NCBI GenBank assembly: GCA_030535245.1
Contig: JAUNBJ010000003.1
Coordinates: 15,304-79,303 of the forward strand
Length of the DNA: 64,000 nt
Direction of reading: 5' to 3'
From: Planctomycetia bacterium
GTDB lineage: Bacteria > Planctomycetota > Planctomycetia > Pirellulales > Thermoguttaceae
This document shows positions 1 to 7,860 of this stretch, one piece after another. A program made the position numbers and the translations under genes. Every line of letters begins with the position of its first letter. Position 1 is the first letter of the stretch. Below the pieces are notes generated by a model. The model searched no databases, was not told where the DNA came from, and worked only from the letters and a program-made list of their open reading frames with translations.

Positions 1-669
1 TTGTCCTTGATGGTAGCCGGCTGCGGCGGCAAAGAAGAAGCGAAGAAGGCTGAGGAAGCGAAGAAAGTCGTTGCTGCCCCTGTTGCTGCTCCCGCTCCCG
101 CCCCTGTTGCGGCCCCCGCCCCTGCTCCTGCCGCTGAAGAAGCTCCCGCATCTGCTCCGGCGTGTGCCTTCCAAACCTATTATTGTTGGCAGCGCGTGAT
201 GAAGACGGAAAAGTGCAAAGTCACGGTCTGCAAGAAGGTTCCCTGCAAGGTGAAATGCCGCAAGCCGGAATGGACGACGGAAAAGAAGGAAGTGACCTGT
301 TACGAACCGCAGCGGGTGAAGAAGATGGTCAAGTGTTGCTGCTGGACGTGGCAGAGGCAGTGTGTTTACCGTTGCTGTGCCATGCGGGCGCGTTGGGTAC
401 AGGTTCCTTGCGTGAAGGAAGTGGAAGTGGAGTGCTGGGAATGTGTCCCGGTGAAAAAGATGGTGGACGTCCAGGTGTTGAACTGGAAGGAAGTGGAAGT
501 GGACGGATTCCAGTGGAAACCGGTGGAAGAAGAACGCGAATACCAGGTCGTCTGCTGGGAGCGTAAGGAAGTGAAGGTTCCGTGCCGTACGGTTTGCCGT
601 CCGTGCTATACGGTTTGCCGTCCGTGCTTCCGGTGGTGCTCTTGTTGGGTTGCTCCGGCGTGCAGGTAA
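1..669 (+). CDS. Cys-rich YTV-like surface lipoprotein, 5' partial
   Basis: The reading frame is open from base 1. A lipobox (LMVAGC) lies only eight residues in, so the true start is almost certainly upstream of the window. After the lipid-attachment Cys comes a Lys/Glu stretch, then an Ala/Pro-rich linker to about residue 54, then about 165 residues crowded with Cys, Val, Lys, Trp and Arg. Short motifs recur, such as KVPC, EVEVEC, CRPCYTVCRPC and YQVVCWERKEV. Cys pairs and YTV-type motifs recall the YTV proteins reported from the Rhodopirellula cell wall, thought to be disulfide cross-linked. That assignment rests on composition and motifs only. The likely place is the cell surface, as a lipid-anchored structural protein. 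No catalytic domain is visible. Confidence 0.6.
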   Translation: MSLMVAGCGGKEEAKKAEEAKKVVAAPVAAPAPAPVAAPAPAPAAEEAPASAPACAFQTYYCWQRVMKTEKCKVTVCKKVPCKVKCRKPEWTTEKKEVTCYEPQRVKKMVKCCCWTWQRQCVYRCCAMRARWVQVPCVKEVEVECWECVPVKKMVDVQVLNWKEVEVDGFQWKPVEEEREYQVVCWERKEVKVPCRTVCRPCYTVCRPCFRWCSCWVAPACR

Positions 670-824
670 ATTTTTCGTGTAAATGTTGATGCGTTCGGGG
701 GCAGTGCCGCTCTTTGATGGGGCGGCCCCTTTGTGCGGGGAGCGATGTCGTTTCCGTGCGAAAGGGGGAGATTGCAAGCGACCGTAGACAGAGTTACGCG
801 TAGTCCGGAGGTACTGGAAAGCGT

Positions 825-872
825 CCCCCACGACTTTTCTGGAACCACGGGCTACGCCCTTTTATTCACGGC
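825..872 (+). repeat. Dispersed intergenic repeat with GGGCTACGCCC mini-hairpin, copy 1
   Basis: In the 274-bp gap before ndk. The core reads GGAACCACGGGCTACGCCC and continues to TTCACGGCGCC. A closely similar copy lies at 31624-31670. The GGGC/GCCC arms can form a small hairpin. I see no gene in the rest of 670-943. Confidence 0.6.
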
Positions 873-943
873 GCCTTTTCCTTATGCGTTCCCCCTTGCG
901 TGTAAAAAATTGTATTTTGTCTTGAAAAAATTTGGAGTCTGTC

Positions 944-1405
944 ATGCAAAGAACTCTTGTATTACTCAAACCCGATTGTCTGGAACGGCGGCTGGTTGGC
1001 ACGGTGTTGGCACGTCTGGAGCGAAAAGGGTTCCAAATCGTCGCCATGAAGCTCTTGCAGGTGACGGAGGAACTTGCCTCCAGGCATTACGCCGAGCATT
1101 TGGAAAAACCGTTTTATCCGCAGCTGCTGGCATACATCACCAGCGATCCGGTGCTTGCCATGGTGCTGGAAGGGCGGGAGGTGATCGCGACCGTGCGGAA
1201 ACTTGTCGGAGCCACCAACGGTATCCTGGCCGAGCCGGGCACGATCCGGGGGGATTTCTCCACCAGCGGCCAGAGGAATCTGGTTCACGCTTCCGACAGT
1301 GCGGCGTCGGCGGAGCGGGAGATTGGCATTTTCTTTCGTCCGGAGGAAATCCTCACGTGGAAAACCGACGATTCCTCCCTCTACCTTGCGGAGCATGAAA
1401 AATAA
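944..1405 (+). CDS. ndk: Nucleoside diphosphate kinase
   Basis: Transfers the gamma phosphate from ATP to other nucleoside diphosphates through a phosphohistidine; cytosolic. The 153-residue protein has the LLKPD motif with Lys9 near the N-terminus and the active-site block NLVHASDS, where His115 is the phosphorylated residue. The length is slightly above the usual 140-150. ATG at 944 is preferred over an in-frame TTG at 932 because TTTGGAGT sits at the right distance upstream and the protein then begins [11 protein letters not shown] as in the family. The stop overlaps the pdxA start by one base (TAATG), so the two are probably co-translated. Confidence 0.96.
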   Translation: MQRTLVLLKPDCLERRLVGTVLARLERKGFQIVAMKLLQVTEELASRHYAEHLEKPFYPQLLAYITSDPVLAMVLEGREVIATVRKLVGATNGILAEPGTIRGDFSTSGQRNLVHASDSAASAEREIGIFFRPEEILTWKTDDSSLYLAEHEK

Positions 1406-2334
1406 TGTTGCCGAAAATCGCGATCACCATGGGCGACCCGGCGGGGATTGGGCCAGAAATCTGTACCAAATTGCTGGAAAGTGGTGCGGTACGTGATCTT
1501 TGTGAACCGTACCTTATCGGCGACGTTGAGGTTCTTGGATTTTCCGACCAGGTACTCGACCAGAAGCAGATCACGCGGGCCGATTTTGTTCCTGGAAAAG
1601 TCAGTGCAAAGTGTGGGGCGGCGGCATACGCGTACATTTTGGAGGCGATTCGCCTCTGCCAGACGGGGGCCATGGCGGCCATGGTGACGGCACCGATCCA
1701 CAAGGAGGCGCTGCACCTGGCAGGCGTCCCCTTTCCGGGGCACACCGAGATTCTTGTTTCGACGACCCACGCGCAGGAACATGTCATGATGTTGACGTCC
1801 GAGGAAATCACGTCGGCATTGGTAACAGCTCACGTGGGGTATGCCGACGTTCCGGGAAAAATCACGGAGGAGCGTGTTTTTCAGACCATCCGGCTGACGG
1901 CCAACGCGATGCGTCGAATTCGCGAAAAGAACACCGTTCGGCTTACGGTCTGCGGTTTGAATCCCCATGCCGGCGAGCATGGTCTGTTTGGCAGGGGGGA
2001 GGAGGAAACGATCCTGATTCCGGCCATGGAGCGGGCACGAAAACATTTTGGCGACCGGCTCCAAATGACCGGGCCGCTGCCGCCCGACACGGCGTTTCTT
2101 CCGGCCAAACGACGGGAGACCGACGCGTACATCTGCATGACGCACGATCAGGGGTTGATTCCGATGAAAATGCTGGCGTTCGATTCTGGTGTCAACGTCA
2201 CGCTTGGGTTGCCGATTATCCGCACGTCGGTGGATCACGGCACGGCCATGGACATCGTGGGCACGGGCAAAGCCGATTTTCGCAGTCTGATTTCCGCCGT
2301 ACGTCTGGCGGTGAAACTGGCCCGGAAAGAATAA
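1405..2334 (+). CDS. pdxA: 4-hydroxythreonine-4-phosphate dehydrogenase
   Basis: NAD-dependent oxidation of 4-phosphohydroxy-L-threonine in the DXP-dependent branch of pyridoxal phosphate synthesis; cytosolic. The 309-residue protein shows the N-terminal signature [13 protein letters not shown], the APIHKEAL and FPGHTEIL segments, [21 protein letters not shown] and the C-terminal [17 protein letters not shown]. These contain the metal-binding His and Asp residues of the family. It is a little shorter than typical PdxA (about 330). It starts on the last base of the ndk stop codon and is followed at once by a strong hairpin. Confidence 0.96.
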   Translation: MLPKIAITMGDPAGIGPEICTKLLESGAVRDLCEPYLIGDVEVLGFSDQVLDQKQITRADFVPGKVSAKCGAAAYAYILEAIRLCQTGAMAAMVTAPIHKEALHLAGVPFPGHTEILVSTTHAQEHVMMLTSEEITSALVTAHVGYADVPGKITEERVFQTIRLTANAMRRIREKNTVRLTVCGLNPHAGEHGLFGRGEEETILIPAMERARKHFGDRLQMTGPLPPDTAFLPAKRRETDAYICMTHDQGLIPMKMLAFDSGVNVTLGLPIIRTSVDHGTAMDIVGTGKADFRSLISAVRLAVKLARKE

Positions 2335-2367
2335 CGGGGCCGTGTGAAATGCGTCACACAGCCCCGT
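2334..2367. terminator. Hairpin between convergent pdxA and SMP-30 genes
   Basis: ACGGGGC (2334-2340) pairs with GCCCCGT (2361-2367) and GTGTGA (2342-2347) with TCACAC (2354-2359) around a six-base loop, with one C/A mismatch. It starts on the pdxA stop codon and lies just past the end of the convergent gene, so it probably serves both. There is no clear T-run on the plus strand. Confidence 0.7.
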
Positions 2368-2376
2368 GGGGATGGA

Positions 2377-3486
2377 TTATTTGCTCAATCGGATTCCCGA
2401 CACACTATGCGGGGCGTCGGTGCTGACGGTATTTTTCAGACCGGGGAACGTCCAGTCGAAATTCACGATATACAGCACACCGTCACGTACGATGCACTCG
2501 GCGGGCTGGTCGAGCAGGCCGTTGCTGCCGTCGGTGTCGTCATTCACCCAGAGCCAGCCGTGGTTGTGATTCTTATCGAGCGTCCGGATGCCGTTGGCCT
2601 GCGAGTCGTCGATGTAGATTTTATCGGTCGCCGCGTCGTAGAAGATACCGTCGCAGCACTGGAAATCGTCGTCGTCCAGAATTTTGGTGACGGTCGCTTT
2701 GCCGTCGTTGGCAATATCGACGCGGAACATCATGCCGTCGCCGAAGTTACCGCAGTAAATCGCACCCCAGGCCCACGTCATGCCGTCCAGTCCGGCGTTA
2801 TCCATGCGGCCGATTTTCTTGACCGGGCAGGTCGCCATCAGGTGTTTGTCGCACGCGGGGTTCACCACGAGCGTTTCCTTCGTGCCAACCACCTCGTTTG
2901 CCTGAAAACGCCAAATGCCGCCCAAACCGTAGGCTTTCGTCGGAATCTGGGTGTCGGTGACGTACAGAACGTTGTCGTGCCACAGGATAGCGTTGGCCAG
3001 ACGGAGGCCATCGACCACCACGTCCACTTTGCCCGTCGGTTGGCCGTCCTTCATCACAACCCGCAAAATACGGGACGCAACGGAACCTTTCGGTTCAATG
3101 AAAAACTGGTTGTCGCAGACGTAGAGATTCCCGTCCGGCCCCAATGCGATCCCCATCGGGCCAACTTCGCCTGATTTCGGATGAACCGGGTACTCCAGCA
3201 GTTTCCGGAACTGGTTGTCCTTGCCAAAGCAGCCCAGAATGGCCGGGTTGACTTTTTTCCCGTCGGCGGTGCGCGGGGCGTAGTTGGGGCAGTTGATGTA
3301 AATGACGCCGCTTTGGGGGTCGAGCGTCGTACCGTCCGGAACGGTGCAGTAGTCGGGCAGATCGACCGCCAAAAACGGCTTGTTCGCCGGGTCGGGCGTC
3401 ACGTCCACGCGATGAATGGGAACTTCCTGTGCAAAGATACTTGCACCATACAAAACGGCAACCACCGTCCACATTTTTTTCAACAT
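2377..3486 (-). CDS. Secreted SMP-30/gluconolactonase-like beta-propeller protein
   Basis: A 369-residue protein with a signal peptide (MLKKMWTVVAVLYGASIFAQ) and SMP-30/NHL-type blades. Typical segments are YCTVPDGTTLDPQSG, GIALGPDGNLYVCDNQ, GLRLANAILWHDNVLYVTDT and GIFYDAATDKIYIDDS. The family includes sugar lactonases that open aldonolactones and other six-bladed propeller hydrolases. The substrate cannot be read from sequence. The ATG at 3486 follows a good AAGGAAG site. It is the last gene after the XylR-like regulator and the SDR on the minus strand, which suggests sugar oxidation followed by lactone hydrolysis. A paralogue lies at 16742-17770. Confidence 0.8.
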   Translation of the reverse strand: MLKKMWTVVAVLYGASIFAQEVPIHRVDVTPDPANKPFLAVDLPDYCTVPDGTTLDPQSGVIYINCPNYAPRTADGKKVNPAILGCFGKDNQFRKLLEYPVHPKSGEVGPMGIALGPDGNLYVCDNQFFIEPKGSVASRILRVVMKDGQPTGKVDVVVDGLRLANAILWHDNVLYVTDTQIPTKAYGLGGIWRFQANEVVGTKETLVVNPACDKHLMATCPVKKIGRMDNAGLDGMTWAWGAIYCGNFGDGMMFRVDIANDGKATVTKILDDDDFQCCDGIFYDAATDKIYIDDSQANGIRTLDKNHNHGWLWVNDDTDGSNGLLDQPAECIVRDGVLYIVNFDWTFPGLKNTVSTDAPHSVSGIRLSK

Positions 3487-3524
3487 GTTTTCTTCCTTTC
3501 ATGAAACAGGTTTACACTTCTCAA

Positions 3525-4265
3525 CTAAAACGGATTCAGCACGTCGCGAACCTGCTGAACGCCGAGAATACTCACTTCATCAATCACACACGACGGCGGA
3601 ACGTCCACGCAGTGAACAATCGTTCGGGCGATCTCCTCCCCCGTGGGATACGCGTCGTTCCAGTTCGGTTCCATATGGGCGTTTTCGCTGAACCGCGTCC
3701 GGGCGGCTCCGGGAAAAACGCAGGTCGCCTTGCCGCCCCACGGTTCCATCTCTTTTTGCAGGCAACGTGTCAGCCCCGCCACGCCCGCCTTGGCCGCCGT
3801 GTAAACCGCCCACGAAGCCCACGCGTATTGGACGCAGCAGCTGGAAATATTGACGATGTGCCCGAAGCCGTTTTTCCGCATTTCCGGAATCACCGCCCGT
3901 GCTCCCTTCATGCACGACGTCAGGTTCAAATCCAGCACCGCCTGAAAAACGTCGTCGGACAGCTTTTCCACATCGTCGATCTGGACGCCGCCGCCATGAC
4001 AGTTCACCAGCACGTCGATTTTCCGAAACGCGCGAAGGGTGGCTGCGACGATCTTGTTCCAACCTTCCGTCCGGGTACAGTCTGCGGGAACGGCCAGCCA
4101 GTTTCCCTCTTTCAGCGTCTTGCCCACGGCGTCGAGCGTTTTTTTATGCCGCCCGACCAGCACGGTTTGGGCACCCATTTCATGCAGCATTTTTGCCGTC
4201 GCCGCACCGAATCCCGACGACGCACCGGTCACAATAACAACCTTGCCACGAACGTAATGCTTCAT
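3525..4265 (-). CDS. Short-chain dehydrogenase/reductase
   Basis: A 246-residue classical SDR, likely an NAD(P)-dependent sugar or polyol dehydrogenase. It has the cofactor motif TGASSGFG near the N-terminus, the NCHGGG segment, the ISSCC serine region and the catalytic YTAAKAG. The frame is open a further 30 codons upstream, but the ATG at 4265 gives the normal SDR N-terminus (MKHYVRGKVVIVTG) and overlaps the regulator stop codon by four bases (ATGA). The gene is therefore translationally coupled to the XylR-like regulator and precedes the SMP-30 gene after a 38-base gap. Confidence 0.88.
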   Translation of the reverse strand: MKHYVRGKVVIVTGASSGFGAATAKMLHEMGAQTVLVGRHKKTLDAVGKTLKEGNWLAVPADCTRTEGWNKIVAATLRAFRKIDVLVNCHGGGVQIDDVEKLSDDVFQAVLDLNLTSCMKGARAVIPEMRKNGFGHIVNISSCCVQYAWASWAVYTAAKAGVAGLTRCLQKEMEPWGGKATCVFPGAARTRFSENAHMEPNWNDAYPTGEEIARTIVHCVDVPPSCVIDEVSILGVQQVRDVLNPF

Positions 4266-5464
4266 GATTTTCTCTTTTTCTCTTTTTTCAAAAAATCGGC
4301 AATGCTCATTCCCGCTTCGCGTCGAAAAAAACGGGAGAGGTAGGAACTGGTACAAAAGCCGCAGGTTTCGGCAATTTCGTGAATTTTCATCTCCGTTTTC
4401 AGGAGCATGTTCTGAACCCGCTCCAGCCGCAGGCGGTTGACTTCCTCCAAAATGGAGTGTCCGGTAGCTTTGCGGAACCGTATTTCCAGCACCCGGCGGG
4501 AAAGCGGCGAATAGCGTGCCACGTCGCTGGCATTGAGCGGGGCCATGTTGTTCATTTTAATAAATCGTATCGCATCCGCAACCACCGGGTCCAAAATATC
4601 TGGCAACCGGGTCGATTCCCGCATTTCCACATGCAACGGGGGAATGACGTAATCGCGTTTGCCGACGAGCTTGTCTTTCATCAGCAGATCGAGGATGGTC
4701 GCCGCCTGAAATCCGCCTGCCGTAGCGTCCAGGGCGATACTGGAAAGGGTCGGCTCACACATGCTGCACAAAAGCGGGTCGTTTCCCACCCCCAGAACCG
4801 CCACCTCGTCGGGGACACGGATTCCGTAAACCTGGCAGGTCGAGATGATCTGCCGTCCGCGTACGTCCATGGCGGCCAGGATTCCGACCGGTTTGGGCAG
4901 CCGCTGCAACCAGCGTCCCAGGGTGTGAACCTCCAAACTCCACGTCTGCGGCGGGTGGGGCAGCGGAAAGGAATCGCACGTGAAGCCAGCCTCCTCCAGG
5001 CGTTTGGCGAAACCCTGTTCCCGTTCCCGCGACCAGAGAACGTTCCGAATTTCACCGACGAACGCGAAGTTTTTGTAATCCAGATTCAGGAAATGCTCGG
5101 CCGCCATGCGTCCTGTGGCGTCGTTGTTCACCCGAATTTCCGACGTGTTTCGGAAGGCGCCGTAACTTTTTTGCTCCTCGTACAGGTCGATGGCCACGGT
5201 CGGGAGCTGGCTTTCGAGAATGGCGTGCTCCACTTCGGGGGTTTCGATTCGGGCGATGATTCCGGAGGGGTGCAGGGCTTTCGCGCCGGCAAAGTGCTGG
5301 ATCAAATCACCGGGCGAAAAGTGAAACGACCATGGCCCGTACAGCCGTGCGTACTTTTCGATTCCGCGCATGATGGATCGCCCCGGCTCCCGTGAGGTTT
5401 CGATCAGCAACACGACGCGTGGTATCTCCGTCCGCAGGAGATTCTGATTCGTGACTTTTTTCAT
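4262..5464 (-). CDS. XylR-like AraC-family regulator 1
   Basis: A 400-residue cytosolic regulator. The N-terminal two thirds is a LacI-type periplasmic-binding-like sugar sensor (IPRVVLLIETSREPGRSIMRGIEKYARLYGPW, given here in two parts: IPRVVLLIETS and GRSIMRGIEKYARLYGPW; later VGILAAMDVRGRQI). The C-terminal 100 residues form a double helix-turn-helix AraC domain (VARYSPLSRRVLEIRFRKAT; AETCGFCTSSYLSRFFRREA). This is the XylR architecture. ATG at 5464 is chosen over a TTG 18 bases upstream because GGGAT lies at proper distance. It is divergent from the surface-protein operon at 5766. The gap holds two pairs of direct repeats 22 bp apart that are likely its operators. Ligand unknown. Confidence 0.9.
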   Translation of the reverse strand: MKKVTNQNLLRTEIPRVVLLIETSREPGRSIMRGIEKYARLYGPWSFHFSPGDLIQHFAGAKALHPSGIIARIETPEVEHAILESQLPTVAIDLYEEQKSYGAFRNTSEIRVNNDATGRMAAEHFLNLDYKNFAFVGEIRNVLWSREREQGFAKRLEEAGFTCDSFPLPHPPQTWSLEVHTLGRWLQRLPKPVGILAAMDVRGRQIISTCQVYGIRVPDEVAVLGVGNDPLLCSMCEPTLSSIALDATAGGFQAATILDLLMKDKLVGKRDYVIPPLHVEMRESTRLPDILDPVVADAIRFIKMNNMAPLNASDVARYSPLSRRVLEIRFRKATGHSILEEVNRLRLERVQNMLLKTEMKIHEIAETCGFCTSSYLSRFFRREAGMSIADFLKKEKKRKS

Positions 5465-5533
5465 AGTGCATCCCTTTTCCAATCCCTATCCTAATCCCGA
5501 CGGAAAAATCTGTCAATCCTCTTGGGGAAAGCA

Positions 5534-5570
5534 GCGCAAAAACGTTTCGTGTTTTTCGCAAAAGTGACTT
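5534..5570 (+). promoter_or_regulatory. Candidate operator pair, 22-bp phased CGCAAAA direct repeats (regulator-proximal)
   Basis: CGCAAAAACG begins at 5535 and CGCAAAAGTGACTT at 5557, a spacing of 22 bp or about two helical turns. This suits a dimeric AraC-type regulator. It lies 70-106 bases upstream of regulator 1, so autoregulation is plausible. Confidence 0.55.
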
Positions 5571-5649
5571 GTGTTCGGAAAAATCCGTGCTATGATGATT
5601 CTACGAAGTAAGAAAAGTTCCCGAAAATTTACAGGAAAAACAGGTCGCA

Positions 5650-5686
5650 GCGCAAAAATGACGTCCAATTTGCGCAAAAGTGTCTT
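5650..5686 (+). promoter_or_regulatory. Candidate operator pair, 22-bp phased CGCAAAA direct repeats (surface-gene-proximal)
   Basis: CGCAAAAATGAC begins at 5651 and CGCAAAAGTGTCTT at 5673, again 22 bp apart and in the same orientation as the first pair. It lies about 80-115 bases upstream of the surface-protein gene. The remaining sequence between 5465 and 5765 shows no convincing gene. Confidence 0.55.
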
Positions 5687-5765
5687 GAAGTTTTTTATGT
5701 TCGAACCATACTGTAAGGTATGTTGTAATAGATGGTTGTCCAATTTTTTTCAGAGGAGTAAAATC

Positions 5766-7385
5766 ATGGCACAATATCAGAGAATTTTTTCGGTACGACT
5801 GTTTTGCGTAGGGTTGTTACTCCCGTGGGTATCCCTTTTGGCGCAAGGGTACGACATCGAGTTGAACGAAGGGGATACGAAAGACCTGTCTGCAGCCGAG
5901 ACTGTCAACCAAAGTATCCTCTTGAATGGAGGAACCGGTACCTTTTCGAATGGAGGCACCTATTTAGGTCTTGTCCTGACCATGGGAACGACGGATGGTA
6001 CGACCATAAAGCAGACGTGTGCCGCTCGTACGGCGCTTGTATCGACGCTTACGAATCCTGGCGACACGGCGGGTAAAACATTGTATTTGAGCATCGCGGA
6101 TACAACAGATTATCAACAATGTCTTCTCCTGAATACGGACAAAACAGGATGGTCGGATTGGAAGGGAACGTTTGCGTTCACTTCGGGTTGGGGAGGTGTT
6201 TATAAGCCTGGTAGCAATCAACTCGCCAATGCCACGGTTACTTTACAGGATACGTGCCGGGGTTTCGTCCTGTGGAACACGCCCAATATTTCCATCGGAA
6301 TGCTGACTTCCGCACTCTCGACTGCAGAATTGGAACTTCATTTGGCGTCAAGCACGTTAACGGTAGGGGAAAACAACGCCAGTGGAACGTTTGCCGGTAT
6401 TCTGAAGAATAATGGCGCTAATGTGCTTTCCATTACCAAGGCCGGGACGGGAACGTGGACTCTTTCCGGAGCGAACACCTATACCGGGCTAACCACCATC
6501 AGCGACGGTGCCATCGAGATTACCGGTTCGGCGGCGTATAATGGCGGATTCACGCTGAACGGGGGCGACTTAACGATTCGTAATGGGGCAGCCGTCACGA
6601 CTACCGGCGTAACGACGTTGACCAACGGAACCCTGAGTATTTCGGAGGGAGGGTCGTTTACAACCACCGCAACGAATAATTCGGTTGTTGTGACGAAAGG
6701 AAATATCGAAGTGGGCGACCATTCCACGTTTACCGCTTCCGGTTCTGGAAACATCCTGGCGTTAAACGGAGGGAACATTATTCTTGGCGAGGGGGCGACG
6801 TTTAACGCGAATCGTATCGAGGTGTGGAACGGGAGCATTCTTATGGGAGCAGGTTCCACCCTTACCGCAAGCGGAGGAATTCCGTTATACGGGGACTACG
6901 ATCATGGTCTGTCGGGAACGATCGTCGCGCCGGTGACATTAGGTGCGGGGACGCTTTCCCCCGGTGGCGCGGATGTGGGGAAGTTGGAAATCACGGGAAA
7001 TCTGGAAATTCGAAGCACGTTGGTTTTTGATGTAGAGAGTGCGGATTCGTTCGACATCTTAAATCATAAAGGAGAAGGAGATCAAAACGTTTCGTTTGCT
7101 ACTGGAGGCACAATTGAAATTCTCTCGGACGATTTGCTGATTGGCCCGGTATTTGATTTGCTGACGACGGAGACGGAATTCCTGGTAAACGGATCTGTTC
7201 CGGCAGCGGATTTTGACTGGGACAGTTTGCTGGTCGACCCGGTAACGTGGAATTTGACGTTGACGAATCTGGAAGGTGGGGGGCAGATGCTTTCAGCCCA
7301 GGTGGATGGTGCAGCGGTACCGGAGCCGTGCAGCGGTTTGTTGTTGCTTTTGGGCGGATTGTTTTTGTTTTGGCGGAAGCGTTAA
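5766..7385 (+). CDS. PEP-CTERM surface protein with passenger-type beta-helix repeats
   Basis: A 539-residue secreted protein with a signal peptide (cleavage probably after LLAQG) and a Thr/Ser/Gly/Asn-rich beta-helix body. A clear autotransporter-associated repeat lies at about residues 221-250 (TKAGTGTWTLSGANTYTGLT). The C-terminus is VPEP, a hydrophobic helix and WRKR, the PEP-CTERM signal recognised by exosortase. No beta-barrel translocator is present, so this is not a true autotransporter. ATG at 5766 follows GAGGAGTAAAATC. An in-frame ATG at 5592 would put the operator repeats inside the gene and is rejected. It is the first gene of a plus-strand operon divergent from regulator 1. Confidence 0.85.
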   Translation: MAQYQRIFSVRLFCVGLLLPWVSLLAQGYDIELNEGDTKDLSAAETVNQSILLNGGTGTFSNGGTYLGLVLTMGTTDGTTIKQTCAARTALVSTLTNPGDTAGKTLYLSIADTTDYQQCLLLNTDKTGWSDWKGTFAFTSGWGGVYKPGSNQLANATVTLQDTCRGFVLWNTPNISIGMLTSALSTAELELHLASSTLTVGENNASGTFAGILKNNGANVLSITKAGTGTWTLSGANTYTGLTTISDGAIEITGSAAYNGGFTLNGGDLTIRNGAAVTTTGVTTLTNGTLSISEGGSFTTTATNNSVVVTKGNIEVGDHSTFTASGSGNILALNGGNIILGEGATFNANRIEVWNGSILMGAGSTLTASGGIPLYGDYDHGLSGTIVAPVTLGAGTLSPGGADVGKLEITGNLEIRSTLVFDVESADSFDILNHKGEGDQNVSFATGGTIEILSDDLLIGPVFDLLTTETEFLVNGSVPAADFDWDSLLVDPVTWNLTLTNLEGGGQMLSAQVDGAAVPEPCSGLLLLLGGLFLFWRKR

Positions 7386-7394
7386 GAGAAAGGG

Positions 7395-7814
7395 ATGCCG
7401 ATGAAGGTCGCGACGTATTTCCTGTTGGCGGGTTGTTTGGTGTTGGTGGGTTGTGGGGGAGGTATGGACGCGACGGGGCCGACGGTTTCGTGGAGTGGAA
7501 CGGTGACGATGGGGGGGAAGCCTCTTCCGGACGATCTTTCGCAGGCGGTCATACAGGTTCGTGCCAAGGAGCAGGGAGCGAATACGGCCCAGCCTGTTCA
7601 GGGGGAGATCACGAAGGGGCGTTTTGCGTTGGAGCGGGTGCCGCAGGGGGTGGTGATTGTACGTGTGATCCTGGAGCGGAAAACGGGAAAGGTGATACGG
7701 GAGGCGTCGGGGGAGACGTTCGAGGAGATTGTCAATCTTGTGCCGTCGTCCAAGCGAAGTGGATTTGAGATGGTGGCGGACAAGAGCGATTCGGACGTAC
7801 AGATTGCGTTGTGA
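7395..7814 (+). CDS. Small lipoprotein with carboxypeptidase-regulatory/transthyretin-like fold
   Basis: A 139-residue protein with a lipoprotein signal (FLLAGCLVLVGC) followed by one beta-sandwich-like domain. The pattern is VSWSGTVTMGGKPLPDD, then GEITKGRFALERVPQGVVIVRV, typical of the small planctomycete lipoproteins encoded beside DUF1559 genes. The start could be ATG 7395 or ATG 7401; an AG-rich ribosome site serves either. It sits nine bases after the surface-protein gene and 46 bases before the DUF1559 gene, so co-transcription is likely. A second copy of this pairing is at 31751-33339. Function unknown. Confidence 0.75.
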   Translation: MPMKVATYFLLAGCLVLVGCGGGMDATGPTVSWSGTVTMGGKPLPDDLSQAVIQVRAKEQGANTAQPVQGEITKGRFALERVPQGVVIVRVILERKTGKVIREASGETFEEIVNLVPSSKRSGFEMVADKSDSDVQIAL

Positions 7815-7860
7815 TGGTGAGGATATTTTGGGGTAAATCTTCGAATCTTCGTGAGGAAGC

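Noticed and set aside
2344-3174. Open frame of 276 codons on the plus strand
   Set aside because: Mirror of the SMP-30 gene; it also begins inside the terminator hairpin.
5592-5765. N-terminal extension of the first PEP-CTERM protein
   Set aside because: It would place operator repeats in coding sequence and hide the signal peptide; ATG 5766 has a strong ribosome site.
5766-7385. True type V autotransporter
   Set aside because: Passenger-type repeats are present but the C-terminus is a short PEP-CTERM helix, not a beta-barrel translocator.
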